Shown here one piece after another: positions 18,181 through 29,523 of a stretch of DNA of 64,000 bases (position 1 is its first letter; the number at the start of each line of letters is the position of its first letter). The notes under the pieces were generated by a model. It was not told where the DNA came from. It searched no databases and worked only from the letters and a program-made list of their open reading frames with translations. The stretch comes from a virus. Made by a program: the position numbers and the translations under genes. The DNA is taken from positions 16,477 through 80,476 of IMG/VR virus record IMGVR_UViG_3300045922_000709; one strand, written 5' to 3'.

Positions 18181-21100
18181 TTAACAAATGTTAATACCTA
18201 AAGCTTTTAATCTGGCAATGCCTGTTAAATCTACTTGATTACTAGTCTTAATGTTATCTGCAAGAAAAGTAGAATTAAATTCTTCAACAAACAACTGTGC
18301 TAAATTTATATCATTAGTTTTATTAAAAATAAATCTTTTTAACACATCACTTATTTCCTTAATTATTCTATGGAAATAAGTTTCATCTTTGGTTATATTG
18401 ACATCGTTCATAAGACTTCTAAAAGAATTATATCTAAAAAATGCAGCTGTAAATTCAGCAACACCTACTTCCGGACTTTTAGCAAAAGATTGGGCTAAAT
18501 AATCCAACACATGCTGCTGTTCTTGTGTAATTCTTAAACCTTTTTTCTTTCTTTCTTCCAAATCTTTAATTAAAAAGTTATAAATGCTTTGGAATTTTTG
18601 AACTGTAGCCTTGTTATTAACTATATTATCTATTGTAACAGCATGAAAAACTTCTTCAAATAAAATATCATTAAATATTTCAGCACTTATATTCCCTTTA
18701 ACTGTTATCGTATTACTATTTCTATCAAAAAATCCAGGAGAACTATTAGGTAAAGTGTCATCAATTACAAGATTTATAGATCTTAAATCAATGCCTGCAA
18801 ATTTTGCTAACTCTAATATTAAATTTTTCTTATAAGACGGCAGTTTGTCTAAATAATCAATTATATTAGGATTAGCTATTTCTTTAGTTTTTTCAACTTC
18901 TTTTATTAAAGTTAAAGTAGGCGTTTTAGATTCAAATATCTCTTTAAATTTATCTACAAAAGTTTTAAAAAATGGAGAGTTAAAATCTAAAAAATCAGAA
19001 TAACTTTTATTTTTTATATATACTAAATAATCAGAAGGAATGTAAGGAAATAAAGTTTTATTTCCAAAACTTGTAGCATTTGTCATTAATGTGCTTTTTA
19101 TCAAAAGTATAGCAAATTGATTATCTAACACATCGTTAGACATTAATAAACTATACCAATCATTAACTATTTGATTTTTATCAGGTTTTACCAAATTATT
19201 TATACCATAATAGCCTTCGTCATAAAGTTCTAAACTAATTAAAAGTTTATTATTAGGGTGTCTTTTTCTAACGTAAGGTAATAGTTCGTTTAATTTATCA
19301 GTTATAATCTTTAAATTTTTAAATTCGCCAACAACCGCTTCTGAATAAACATATCCATTTAATACATTAAAGAAATATACTAACGACTTTTTAAAAGAAC
19401 CTAAAGATTTAAATGCAGATTCTAAGTTACTTAACAAATTATCTCGATATAAAGGTATTATATTTCTTAAAACCTTAGATGGTAAATTTAATACAATATC
19501 GTTCATTACTTCATATATAGTTTTATTATCATTTGTATTATCTATTAAATACTCAATGTTTCCAAAAGGACTTTGACCAGCTTTACTTAAATTTCTTATT
19601 TTAGCTAAATCTTGTTTTTGTCTTATGTTGTCTATTACAAATGCTCCTGCTTTTTTAGCTTGAGGTCTTATAACACTTTGAGTACCTCGATAAGCATCTG
19701 CAAGTTTAACTATAGCTGCAAAATTTGCTAAATCTAATTTATATTTAGTTCCAATAACTTTTCCTTCAGCATTTAATATATTTTCTTCTTTAATTATAGC
19801 GTTAGTATTAGGTATTACATTTTCAGTTTGCATCATTTCTTCAACAGCCATATTCATGTCTTGAAGTTTTTCATATTTTTCAATATATCTATTTATTAAA
19901 GCTTGATTATCTGTAAATGTAGAAACAATGTCTTTTTCTGAAAAACCAAGAGCTGCTAATAAATTACAAATATATTGAGTTGCATCTTTAATTAAAAGAG
20001 TGTTTAGTTTAGGGTCTTTAATATTATCAAGCGCAAGGTTTTGGAGTTGAGACAAAACGTCAATTCTTTTAGATGTTCCGTCAATTGTTTTTTCACCAAA
20101 AAATTCTGCAAATAATAAATTTTGACCATTTGCTTTTTTAATTACAACATGGTGTTTAGGTTTAAGATATACTTTTGCTTCTTGAAATTTAACAAAGCCT
20201 GTTACACCTAATGAAAACGCACCCACCGCTGTTTTACCAGCTTTAGCATCTTCATAAAGTCCCATTTGATAATCAAGACCAGCTGGGTCAAGAGATGCCG
20301 GTTTAGCTTTATCTAATTCAGTTGCTAATTCTGCAAATTTACCACCCCCAATTGCATAAAACATTTCATGATATCTATTTGGATCTTTTATCAATTTTAA
20401 TTTAGTTCTTATAAGTCTATTAGATAAAGAATTATTTTTAGAAGGGTCTACTTTATAATAATAATGTTTATCAATATCGAAGTCAGCTCCCATCGATACC
20501 AAGACAGTTGGGTCACAAATAATCATGTTACCCATTATAGGTGATAAATAACCTACTATAGTTTGAGGTCTTGCTGACTGAAGTCCTGATGTAGGCAATC
20601 TAAACCCTAATATTTCTTTAGGTAAAAACTTATTATATTTTTCAGGATTTTCTAAATATTTTTCAAAACCTTTTATTTTTGCAGAATTATCTGAACTTGG
20701 TTTAAAGCGTTTAGTTTTTTCATCATATGCGTAATCCCAAGGTATAATTGTCTCATTTACACCTAATTGTTTTTTATTTTTATCAAACATATATATTCCG
20801 TTTTTATTTTGTAAATCATCTATTCTATCTAAATAATCATCAGACAACAAAACAGCAGCGTTACCTGGTAATTTTAAATCAATTGTTTTTGAAAATAAAG
20901 CTAAAATTTTAGATTCAAAAATTTTCCAAGAATTAGATTCAAATAAACTTTGACCTAATTCAAGTTCTCTTAAAGCGTTTATATCATTTAAATCTTTCTT
21001 TAAAATATCTCTTAATTTTTTATCTAAATTTTCAATAAGCTGATTAAAATCTTCAGAATCTTCAGCTAAATTTTCTATGTTTTCTACACCTAATTCTTTT

Positions 21101-24100
21101 TTTAGCACAGCTTCATTTTTTAAAACTATTTCTTTAATTAAATTAAAATATTGTTCTTTTTTAGATTTAAGTTTTTCATTATTAAAGTTTTGTAAAATAA
21201 GAATCATTAGCTGTGTACCAGCTGTAATTTTAGTTTTACTGTTTTGTGAAATCTCTAATTGATTAAAAAAATACTGTCTTTGTAAAACATCTACATTTTC
21301 AGCAACTATTTTTTCAGCAGATTTTTTAATAAAATTATCAATAGATATTTTTTTATCTAAAGTGGCTTTTTTACCACTACTCATGACAACCCTTACGGAC
21401 TTAACTTCTTGAAAAGATTTATATAAAAATTCAGCATTAGGTTTTCCGTTTTTGCCAATTTCTCCATTAGCGTATTCTAATACAAGATCTAATAAAGATT
21501 TATCAGAAGACACTTGTATTTGATTAATTTCAATTTCGCTTATTTTATCTAATAAAGGCGATTTACCAAAAATATAAGATAAAGGATAAGCAGACGTTTT
21601 AACATAATGAAATTTTGAATCAGAGCTTGAATAACCAGCATACACCGGTTTATAAGCTTGAAAAACAAAATTTACATTATTTAATAATTTTTGAGCTATT
21701 TCTTTTTTACCATGCTTAAATAATATATCAGCACATATAATGTCTAAAAATTCGGTTTTAGATATTTTACCTTCTGCTAAATATATTTTAGCAAATTCAA
21801 GTAAACTAACATATTCTTGAGCGTCTGCTTTTGCTATTTTAGAATATGCTTTAATATTGTCTTTTCTACCCTCTGCTTCTAATCTTTCTTTTACAGTTTC
21901 TTTTCCACCTTCGTCTGTGCTATCTTTTGGAATTTCAATAGGATTTTTATCTAAATCAAATCTTTCATCTATTGGTTCTTCAAGAACAATAGAATAAAAT
22001 TCAGGATTTTCATAATTACCAATAGTACCGGGTGCCACTAAAGCAGCATTTCTTTTATTAACTTCTTTCCAAACATTTTCAACAGACTTTAAAAAATCAT
22101 TTATTTTATTAGTGTCAAATTCGCTTGTAAATAAAGTAAATAAATTGTCAAATTTTAACTTATTATGAAAAGTTGCAGGGTCTGAAGTAAGCTGTCTAAA
22201 CTTAGTGTGAAGATATATAAATTTTCTATTAGTTACATCAGTGTAACCAATGGATTTAAAAATAGCATCAAAATCAGCAGGATTTATCCCGGTTTTTTGA
22301 AAATTAACAGTTCCATTTTCAAAAGTTATCGAACCATCTCTAATTTTCCCCAACAAGGGTGTTGCTTTCTTATATTCTTCTGAAACGTTTGTAGAAACAA
22401 CACCATTATTTATAGACGGTAATAATAATTTACCATTTGCATCAACTCTAACTATATTTAAAATAGGCATCATATAAAAGATTCTTTCTGAATCTTTTAA
22501 TGTAAAATCAGAGATTCTGGCTATTTCTGGCCCAACAATTTCATTCAAAAATGTTTCATAATATTTTTGAGAGTTCATTTTTCTATTAAATTCGTTCACC
22601 TCTTCTGCTTTTAATTTTAAAATAGGTGCCGAAGGTTTATCTGATAAAGCAGGAGGTAAAAAATAAACCTCTTGTCTTGAATCTAATAATCGTCTTGTTA
22701 AATCTCTTCTTTGCTCTTTACTTAATTCTGTAAATTTATAAACTCGACCGTCAATAGATATAGATGATAAATTTCTATTATCTATATCAAATATACCTAA
22801 ACTTTCTACAACAGGTGCTCTAAATGGATTTTTTAATAATTCTTCTACAAAACTATTAAATGAATTTTTTAATTTAGAAAATATTTCAGATATAAATGTT
22901 TTTCTTGAAATATTTTGATATTGTTTTTGATGTATCCTAGTTGATTGATTTAAAGGAAATAATCCTAATTTAGAAGCTTCATTTAATAACTCAAAATAAT
23001 TTGGATCTTTAAGTAAAGCTAAATCAGTTAAGCTTAAACTAGGATTTTTAACTCTAAAATTACTTAATTTAACTTCAAAACTTAATAATAAATTATTAAG
23101 ATTTATATTTTTTTCTGCAAGCTTTCTTTGCAATACTTCAAATTGGTCATCTGTTAAAACAACACCAAATATATTTCTTATATTTAATTTTTGTCCATTT
23201 TTAGTAGCTCTTACAAAAGCATTAATAAAAGCATTTCTATAATTAATAAAAGTATTATATTTGTTTTCATCATTAAAATATAAAGTGTTTTCTTCTTTAA
23301 TTGAAACACTACAATGAAATACTTTTGAATGACTAAATATTTTAATTAAATCATTAGTATAAACATTGTCTTTGTCTTTTTCTACAAAGTATTTAAGAGC
23401 AGCTGCCTCAACACTACCATATTGACTAACTAAATCTTCAAGCTGAATTAATAATTCATCTTTAGTTTTAGGGCTATTTAAATGAGTTGCTAAATAAACT
23501 AAAGCATTTTTATCATCTAAAAATAGCTCTAATCCATTTTCTGAAAGAACACCTGTAGTTGCATAATATCGACCATCTTCATATTCAATATTAAAAACAG
23601 GTAATCTTTTAAATAAATTTCTTGTTCTTTTGCTTAAAGATTCAATAAAATCTTTTACAAAATTAACATCTTCTCCAAAAACTTCAGAAGGTTTGGAGTT
23701 TTCTCCATCGACCACATCTATTTCTAATTCTTCTGATTTTTCTTCTTGTGTTTCTGTAGTCAATCCTTCTAATGTTTCTATTTCTTCTAAAGCTTTTTGA
23801 TCTTCTTTTGCTTGTTCTAAAGCTTTTAATTTATTTTTAAATAATTCATTATCTTTAATTATATTTAACTGAGCTTGTTTTGCAATAGCTTTTAGATTGT
23901 TTTCTTCAAGAATTGCTTTAAGTTTTATAATATCTAATTCATCAATTTCATCTCTTTCTTCTAATTCTTCTAATTCTCTTAATTTATTTTCGATATTTGT
24001 TTTTACATATTCAATAGGATTTTTTATATTTTTATCTACTGCTAAAATTAAAAATGAAGCAAAAAAATTAGAAGCTTGTTTAAATAGTTCATAATCCAAT

Positions 24101-27100
24101 ATATTTGCGTTATCTAAAGAATAACCAATGGTATATTCTTTAAATCCTTGTTCAATAAAATTTTCAAGTTCGGGTGTTATAGGTTGTTCTTGAAAATTAC
24201 TTATAATGGGTGCAGAACCTAAAGCAGAAGAATTATCTATAACCGCTTTTCCTTTTCCTTTTCTTTTTCTTTTTTGTTTAATTTCTGGTTCATTTTCATT
24301 TTCGTTTTCATTTTCGTTTTGATTTTCATTTTCGTTTTGATTTTCGTTTTGATTTTCGTTTTGATTTTCGTTTTGATTTTGATTTTGATTTTGATTTTGA
24401 TTTTCTTGTATCAATTGATCTATTTTATTTTTAATAAAATTTTCTATTTCAACAATATCTTTTTTATTATTAATATCTTTAGATGCAACTAAAGAAATAG
24501 ATTCAATTGAGTTTTCTTTTTCAATATAAATATTTTTATTATCCCGTAAAGTATATTTATATCCGTTGTAATTATTTTCAATTAAAATATTACTTGATAA
24601 ATTATTAGTATTGTTGTTAGCAGTTGTATTAACAGCTACATTAGCGGTATTATTATTATTAGTAGATGTATTATTAGTATTATCATCTAATTCTTCAGAT
24701 TCATTATATTTAGATTCTGGGTCAAATTCTTCTAATAATCTTAATGAAATATCGGGATTAAATTTAGATAAAGTGATTAATTTTTTTTGATCCCCTAATG
24801 TTTCAATTAAAGAATATGTTAATTTACTAGAATAAGCACCTGCAATTTCCAAATATTCTTTTAAATTTTTAGCATTTTCTTGATTATATGTATTTCCTTT
24901 TTGTAAAACTTGTTGAAAATTAGTTTCATTTAAGTTAAAATATATAGAATTATTAAGAGATGTAAATAAAGCAGCGACTAATAATTTTTTTGTTTCGTTG
25001 TTTGAATTTTCTTCAGGATAATTTTCTTTAACATATTCATCTATAAAACCCCTAAGACCTTCTGCTTCTTCAAAAGTTTTTTCAGCATATTCTACTATTA
25101 AAATATATTTTTCTCCATCTTTAATCGATACATTGTTTAAAAAATATTGTAAATGATTTAAAGAATCATCTTTATTTTTAAATTTAAAAATTGAACCTAA
25201 TGATTCTTTTAAATCTTCATAAGTAAATACATTGTTTTCATTATCAACTTTAATTGTTAGTTTTCCATCTTCCCATTTTGTTTTAAAATTAAATTTTTTA
25301 TCGCTATTTATAAGTTTATCTACAAATTTTATAAAAGGAGATTCTAAATTATTTAAAGGATTATATAATAAAGAATTAAATATATCGTTATTTTGAGCAT
25401 AAAAATATAATATGTCATAAATTGGTTTACCATCTTTACTTTCACTTACTTTAATAGGTACTAAAACACCTCTTTTATTATGTGAATATTTTATAATTTG
25501 ATCTATTAAAGAACCTTGATATCCTAATTTTTCTAAATATTCTACTGTTAATTTAGTATTTGGCGTAACAGAAATAGCCAAATTAAAAAGAATGTTGGTT
25601 CCACTAATTTTAATATTTTTAAGTTGTTCAATATTCTGATTTTTTTCTATAAAATTCAAACCTAAACTATATGCCGCATCATATCTAAAATCAAAAATAA
25701 TTCTAGGTTTACCGTTATCAAATTTAATTGAAAATTTACCTCTGTTTTCTCTAAGTTTAATTATTTTTTCTATTTCGTTTTTGTCTAAACTAATACCTAA
25801 AGTTGCCAAAAGATTCAAACTATTTTTTACAATTTTTGAATACTCTTCGCTAAAATTAGGATTATTTAATGTTTTAACTATAGTTCTTAAATCTTCAAGT
25901 TGACCTTCATCTAAAGCTACATTAAATGCTGCAATATCTCTGCTATCTTCTACTAAATAACCAGAGTTTTTCTTAGTTAAAGCAACTTTAAGTTTATCTC
26001 CTGGTTTTAATCCTTTGTTTTTAAGATGTTTTAATAAAATTTCAGAATTAATTTTATCTTGTTGAATAGTTCTTTCTTGATTTTCATTTTCGCCAGGTAA
26101 TGGTAAATGACCTATTTTTACACCTTCTTCATCTACAAAAAATAAATAATCTTTTCCTTTTTCATTTACATATGTTAAATAACAAATAATTTGACCATTA
26201 CTATGTAGTCTCAATACTTTTAATAAATTATTCATTTTTTTAAATAAATAATTTCCACTTTTTAGTAAAGCTTTATTTAAAGAAACATTATTTATAACTT
26301 GATTTTCGTTTGTAGAAACAACTATTTTAACACCTTGTGCTTCTTCAACATCAGATGGAATTGGCTCTAAATGCAATAAATCTTTGGGTTTGTTAGGATC
26401 TTTACTTTTATTAGCATCTAAATTTTCAGAAGCTTCTACGACAGGAACATAAGCGCGAGCATATTTTTCACCAAATTCATTAAAAAATAAATCAAGTGCT
26501 GTTTCTTCAGCTAATTCAGATAATGATTTTTTTAATTTTTTAGATTTTTTAGATTTATTTTTAGGTTTTGATTCGCTGTTTTCATTAAATTCATTATTTT
26601 CATTATTTTCATTAGATTCATTATTTTGATTGTTTTGATTGTTTTGATTAGACTCTTCAGAATCATCTACAGTTTCTTCATTTTCTGATTGCTGTTCTTC
26701 ATTTATGTTTTCAGCTTTTTTGTTTTTTCTTTTATTTCTTTTTCTATTTTTTTTGTTTTCTTCTACCGCATCATTAACTTGTTCTTTAGAATTTTTTAAT
26801 TTTTCTTTTAACTCGTTTATTTGAGCTTCTAATTCATCGATTTCTTCTGCTAAATTATTTAATTGATTTGATTGATCATTATAATTAGGGTTGTTTGTTG
26901 AACCAGCATCTAATAAAATATTTAATTCGTCATGCTTTATTTGTTTTTGCTTTTTTAATTTTTCTAAATCATTTATTTGTTGTTGAATAGATATTGGTTC
27001 TTGAGCTTTTTCAACAATTTCTTCATTAGATTCAGCTTTATCTATATCTTCTTCTTTAATTCCATTTTTATTTAAAACCTCATCTGCTTGTTCTTTTTTA

Positions 27101-29523
27101 GATTTGTTAAATTTATCTTTGTATTTTGCTGAAAATTCATCAATTTGTTGTTTAAAAAAGTTTTTTCTATCTTGCTCTTTTACTTTTCCTTCTGCTGTTT
27201 TTCTTCTAAACCAGTTTTTGAAATTACCAATCCAACCTTCTTCCCCATATAAATTTTTAAGTCGATTGCTTAAATTTTCTCTTGCTTTTTTAATTTGAGT
27301 ATATTTATAATGAGCATTTTTTAATTCTTCAAAATTGTCTAAATTAGGTACATTATCTATAATCGGATCGTCTAAATCTGAAATATCTGCTATAATTTCA
27401 GCTTTTTCATCATTAGTACCAACTATTTTTGATGAAGCTTTTTTAACAGCTTCTTGATATTCTTGTTTTGCTTCTTTAAAATCTCTTTCAATAAGATCTC
27501 TTCTTATATTATCTTGAGCATACATTAATCTAGCTTTTCTTGTTTCTTCTTCATTTAAATCTTTACTTTTGTCTCCAAATTTTTGATGAGCCGTAGCATA
27601 ATAATTTTCAAAGTTTTCAAAATCTCTAATTAATCTTTCAGAAGATTCTTCTAAAATAGGTTTGTTTTCTTCTTTTGCATTATTTGATAATTCACTTAAT
27701 TGATATTCTAAAAGATCAAGAGCTTGTCTATCTGAATATTGTTCGTATAAACTTGAATAAATTTCAGATTTTATTTTATATAAAGATTCAAAATCATTAT
27801 TGTCAATAGCTTCTTTTGCTTGAGCAAAGAAAATATCATGTTCAATTTGTGATTGTATATATTTTTTAGCAGTTTCTGGAATTACATCAGATTCCCATAT
27901 ATTTTCAATCATTCCCATTAAAACTACATTTCTTTCTAATTTTTCTTTTTGAGATAAATTTTTAATAAAATCTGTTTTTAATCCTTCAATTAAATCATAA
28001 TCTTTTTTAGTTTTTATTCTATCTGATACACCAGCTATTGCAGATGTAATTGAAGAACCCAATAAACCTTGAAGACCTGCTTCTAAAACTTCAGGATCAG
28101 TTGCATAATATAAAGGGGAAAAAATACCATGAGCGTATTGATTTTTTCCTGCTTTTTGAATCATTTGCACTAAGCTTTCTTCAAAACTTTCTTTTAAACT
28201 TTCACCTACAAAAGTATTTAATCCTGAAAATGTAGAAGGTTTTAAAACTTTTTGAGATGCCCAATCAACACCATATTTTGCGCCTAATCTTGCGCCAGCT
28301 TTAGCATCACCTAAAAGAGAAAATAAATTATAATTTAATGCAGTGGTAACAGCAGAAGTTGAAGAGTAAACTAAAGATGCGTTTTTTGCTGCAATTTGTT
28401 TGATTTCTTCATCATTATATTTACCTTCTGCTGTTAATTTTTCTACAATATTATTATATACTTCTGATGCTGAAGATCTTGCTTCTAAGCTTGCAGCAAC
28501 CATCGACCCGCTTAAAATATCTTTATTTAAATGAGCTTCTTTAATAGCATGTGCAGCATTTGTTTGAACTTTACCTATTTTACCGCCAACATTTAAATTG
28601 CCTAATCTAGTAATTTTATTTGCTACATCTAATGCTCCAAAAGTAAAAGGATCTTGTACATAATTAGATACACCTTTTGTAGCTTTATTTATTCGACCCA
28701 TTGCAAGACCCGATGCAACACCGCCAATAGAACTTGTACCAGCAGAATGAATAGCTCCTGCTATATAACTTTTATCAAATAAATTACTCCATTCTATTCC
28801 TTCTTCAGTAAAAACTCTTTTGTTAGGTACTTTATAACCAGTTATTTCTTCTATATTTGCTCTTTGATCATTTAATGCTTTTGATATATTATAACCACCA
28901 ATCGATAAATCATAAGGATTATAATTAGGATCTGTACTGTATTTTACATTATATTTAGAAGCAGCGTCTAAAAATGCACCTGTTAAAACACTGCCCGCAA
29001 GAACATAACCTGCTCTACCAACACCTATTTTAAAACCAGCAGCAGCTCCGGGTAAAGCTCCTACGCCACCAAAAAAAGCACCACCTACAGCACCAGCACC
29101 TGTATACGTTCCAATTGTAAGTAAAGCGTTAGATACACCAGCTCCTATATGATCTGGTGTACTTTTCAACAAATCTACAAAAAAATCATCTAATAAGCCG
29201 TCATTAATTAATTTAGGTAAATTTTTAGAAAAATCTACACCCGTTTGACCAATTACAGCAGTTGAAGCTAATCCTTCAGCTGCCATTAAAGCACTGTTTA
29301 ATACAAAAGAAGAAGCATAACTAGTTATTTTATCAAATGTAGATTTTTCTTCTTGTTTAACTTTTTCTTTAACAGCATATTCACCAATTCTAGATCTATC
29401 TTCTTCTATTTCATCATAACCGCGTTTACGAGCAGCTTCAATATAAGTACCGTCAAGAAAAGATTTAAGAAGAGCGTGTTTTTCACCTAAAGAAGATGTA
29501 TCTCTTTCTATTAAATGTCCCAT
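18181..29523 (-). CDS. Virion RNA polymerase, giant multidomain protein (3780 aa)
   Basis: The decisive feature is GADFDIDKHYYY with D3014, D3016 and D3018, the metal-binding DFDID loop known from gp66 of crAss-like phage phi14:2, related to cellular two-barrel RNA polymerases. That protein is about 2180 aa, so this one carries long extra regions. N-terminus (about 60-190): glycine/alanine-rich, glycine-zipper-like segments that could insert in membranes. Middle: Asn/Glu/Gln low-complexity tracts near residues 958-981 and 1704-1744, likely linkers between domains. C-terminus (about 3620): EEVFH followed by AEFTAAFF, resembling a zincin site with the first His replaced by Glu. In this virus group the polymerase is packaged, injected and transcribes early phage genes. 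Confidence 0.88.
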   Translation of the reverse strand: MGHLIERDTSSLGEKHALLKSFLDGTYIEAARKRGYDEIEEDRSRIGEYAVKEKVKQEEKSTFDKITSYASSFVLNSALMAAEGLASTAVIGQTGVDFSKNLPKLINDGLLDDFFVDLLKSTPDHIGAGVSNALLTIGTYTGAGAVGGAFFGGVGALPGAAAGFKIGVGRAGYVLAGSVLTGAFLDAASKYNVKYSTDPNYNPYDLSIGGYNISKALNDQRANIEEITGYKVPNKRVFTEEGIEWSNLFDKSYIAGAIHSAGTSSIGGVASGLAMGRINKATKGVSNYVQDPFTFGALDVANKITRLGNLNVGGKIGKVQTNAAHAIKEAHLNKDILSGSMVAASLEARSSASEVYNNIVEKLTAEGKYNDEEIKQIAAKNASLVYSSTSAVTTALNYNLFSLLGDAKAGARLGAKYGVDWASQKVLKPSTFSGLNTFVGESLKESFEESLVQMIQKAGKNQYAHGIFSPLYYATDPEVLEAGLQGLLGSSITSAIAGVSDRIKTKKDYDLIEGLKTDFIKNLSQKEKLERNVVLMGMIENIWESDVIPETAKKYIQSQIEHDIFFAQAKEAIDNNDFESLYKIKSEIYSSLYEQYSDRQALDLLEYQLSELSNNAKEENKPILEESSERLIRDFENFENYYATAHQKFGDKSKDLNEEETRKARLMYAQDNIRRDLIERDFKEAKQEYQEAVKKASSKIVGTNDEKAEIIADISDLDDPIIDNVPNLDNFEELKNAHYKYTQIKKARENLSNRLKNLYGEEGWIGNFKNWFRRKTAEGKVKEQDRKNFFKQQIDEFSAKYKDKFNKSKKEQADEVLNKNGIKEEDIDKAESNEEIVEKAQEPISIQQQINDLEKLKKQKQIKHDELNILLDAGSTNNPNYNDQSNQLNNLAEEIDELEAQINELKEKLKNSKEQVNDAVEENKKNRKRNKRKNKKAENINEEQQSENEETVDDSEESNQNNQNNQNNESNENNENNEFNENSESKPKNKSKKSKKLKKSLSELAEETALDLFFNEFGEKYARAYVPVVEASENLDANKSKDPNKPKDLLHLEPIPSDVEEAQGVKIVVSTNENQVINNVSLNKALLKSGNYLFKKMNNLLKVLRLHSNGQIICYLTYVNEKGKDYLFFVDEEGVKIGHLPLPGENENQERTIQQDKINSEILLKHLKNKGLKPGDKLKVALTKKNSGYLVEDSRDIAAFNVALDEGQLEDLRTIVKTLNNPNFSEEYSKIVKNSLNLLATLGISLDKNEIEKIIKLRENRGKFSIKFDNGKPRIIFDFRYDAAYSLGLNFIEKNQNIEQLKNIKISGTNILFNLAISVTPNTKLTVEYLEKLGYQGSLIDQIIKYSHNKRGVLVPIKVSESKDGKPIYDILYFYAQNNDIFNSLLYNPLNNLESPFIKFVDKLINSDKKFNFKTKWEDGKLTIKVDNENNVFTYEDLKESLGSIFKFKNKDDSLNHLQYFLNNVSIKDGEKYILIVEYAEKTFEEAEGLRGFIDEYVKENYPEENSNNETKKLLVAALFTSLNNSIYFNLNETNFQQVLQKGNTYNQENAKNLKEYLEIAGAYSSKLTYSLIETLGDQKKLITLSKFNPDISLRLLEEFDPESKYNESEELDDNTNNTSTNNNNTANVAVNTTANNNTNNLSSNILIENNYNGYKYTLRDNKNIYIEKENSIESISLVASKDINNKKDIVEIENFIKNKIDQLIQENQNQNQNQNQNENQNENQNENQNENENQNENENENENEPEIKQKRKRKGKGKAVIDNSSALGSAPIISNFQEQPITPELENFIEQGFKEYTIGYSLDNANILDYELFKQASNFFASFLILAVDKNIKNPIEYVKTNIENKLRELEELEERDEIDELDIIKLKAILEENNLKAIAKQAQLNIIKDNELFKNKLKALEQAKEDQKALEEIETLEGLTTETQEEKSEELEIDVVDGENSKPSEVFGEDVNFVKDFIESLSKRTRNLFKRLPVFNIEYEDGRYYATTGVLSENGLELFLDDKNALVYLATHLNSPKTKDELLIQLEDLVSQYGSVEAAALKYFVEKDKDNVYTNDLIKIFSHSKVFHCSVSIKEENTLYFNDENKYNTFINYRNAFINAFVRATKNGQKLNIRNIFGVVLTDDQFEVLQRKLAEKNINLNNLLLSFEVKLSNFRVKNPSLSLTDLALLKDPNYFELLNEASKLGLFPLNQSTRIHQKQYQNISRKTFISEIFSKLKNSFNSFVEELLKNPFRAPVVESLGIFDIDNRNLSSISIDGRVYKFTELSKEQRRDLTRRLLDSRQEVYFLPPALSDKPSAPILKLKAEEVNEFNRKMNSQKYYETFLNEIVGPEIARISDFTLKDSERIFYMMPILNIVRVDANGKLLLPSINNGVVSTNVSEEYKKATPLLGKIRDGSITFENGTVNFQKTGINPADFDAIFKSIGYTDVTNRKFIYLHTKFRQLTSDPATFHNKLKFDNLFTLFTSEFDTNKINDFLKSVENVWKEVNKRNAALVAPGTIGNYENPEFYSIVLEEPIDERFDLDKNPIEIPKDSTDEGGKETVKERLEAEGRKDNIKAYSKIAKADAQEYVSLLEFAKIYLAEGKISKTEFLDIICADILFKHGKKEIAQKLLNNVNFVFQAYKPVYAGYSSSDSKFHYVKTSAYPLSYIFGKSPLLDKISEIEINQIQVSSDKSLLDLVLEYANGEIGKNGKPNAEFLYKSFQEVKSVRVVMSSGKKATLDKKISIDNFIKKSAEKIVAENVDVLQRQYFFNQLEISQNSKTKITAGTQLMILILQNFNNEKLKSKKEQYFNLIKEIVLKNEAVLKKELGVENIENLAEDSEDFNQLIENLDKKLRDILKKDLNDINALRELELGQSLFESNSWKIFESKILALFSKTIDLKLPGNAAVLLSDDYLDRIDDLQNKNGIYMFDKNKKQLGVNETIIPWDYAYDEKTKRFKPSSDNSAKIKGFEKYLENPEKYNKFLPKEILGFRLPTSGLQSARPQTIVGYLSPIMGNMIICDPTVLVSMGADFDIDKHYYYKVDPSKNNSLSNRLIRTKLKLIKDPNRYHEMFYAIGGGKFAELATELDKAKPASLDPAGLDYQMGLYEDAKAGKTAVGAFSLGVTGFVKFQEAKVYLKPKHHVVIKKANGQNLLFAEFFGEKTIDGTSKRIDVLSQLQNLALDNIKDPKLNTLLIKDATQYICNLLAALGFSEKDIVSTFTDNQALINRYIEKYEKLQDMNMAVEEMMQTENVIPNTNAIIKEENILNAEGKVIGTKYKLDLANFAAIVKLADAYRGTQSVIRPQAKKAGAFVIDNIRQKQDLAKIRNLSKAGQSPFGNIEYLIDNTNDNKTIYEVMNDIVLNLPSKVLRNIIPLYRDNLLSNLESAFKSLGSFKKSLVYFFNVLNGYVYSEAVVGEFKNLKIITDKLNELLPYVRKRHPNNKLLISLELYDEGYYGINNLVKPDKNQIVNDWYSLLMSNDVLDNQFAILLIKSTLMTNATSFGNKTLFPYIPSDYLVYIKNKSYSDFLDFNSPFFKTFVDKFKEIFESKTPTLTLIKEVEKTKEIANPNIIDYLDKLPSYKKNLILELAKFAGIDLRSINLVIDDTLPNSSPGFFDRNSNTITVKGNISAEIFNDILFEEVFHAVTIDNIVNNKATVQKFQSIYNFLIKDLEERKKKGLRITQEQQHVLDYLAQSFAKSPEVGVAEFTAAFFRYNSFRSLMNDVNITKDETYFHRIIKEISDVLKRFIFNKTNDINLAQLFVEEFNSTFLADNIKTSNQVDLTGIARLKALGINIC
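24288..24412. repeat. In-frame hexanucleotide-type repeat inside the RNA polymerase gene
   Basis: Short units of the type GATTTTCGTTTT repeat about ten times on the + strand, coding on the - strand for alternating Gln/Asn and Glu/Asn around residues 1704-1744. The unit length is a multiple of three, so copy-number change keeps the frame. It probably encodes a flexible linker between polymerase domains. Confidence 0.8.
26580..26655. repeat. Asn-rich repeat tract inside the RNA polymerase gene
   Basis: A second in-frame low-complexity tract, encoding repeated QNN, SNENN and FNEN units near residues 958-981. It separates an N-terminal helical, coiled-coil-like part from the following globular region. 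Confidence 0.7.

Noticed and set aside
24274-24492. Antisense frame across the low-complexity tract of the polymerase gene
   Set aside because: Its Phe/Ile/Leu/Val composition is the mirror of the Gln/Asn/Glu repeat; a shadow frame.
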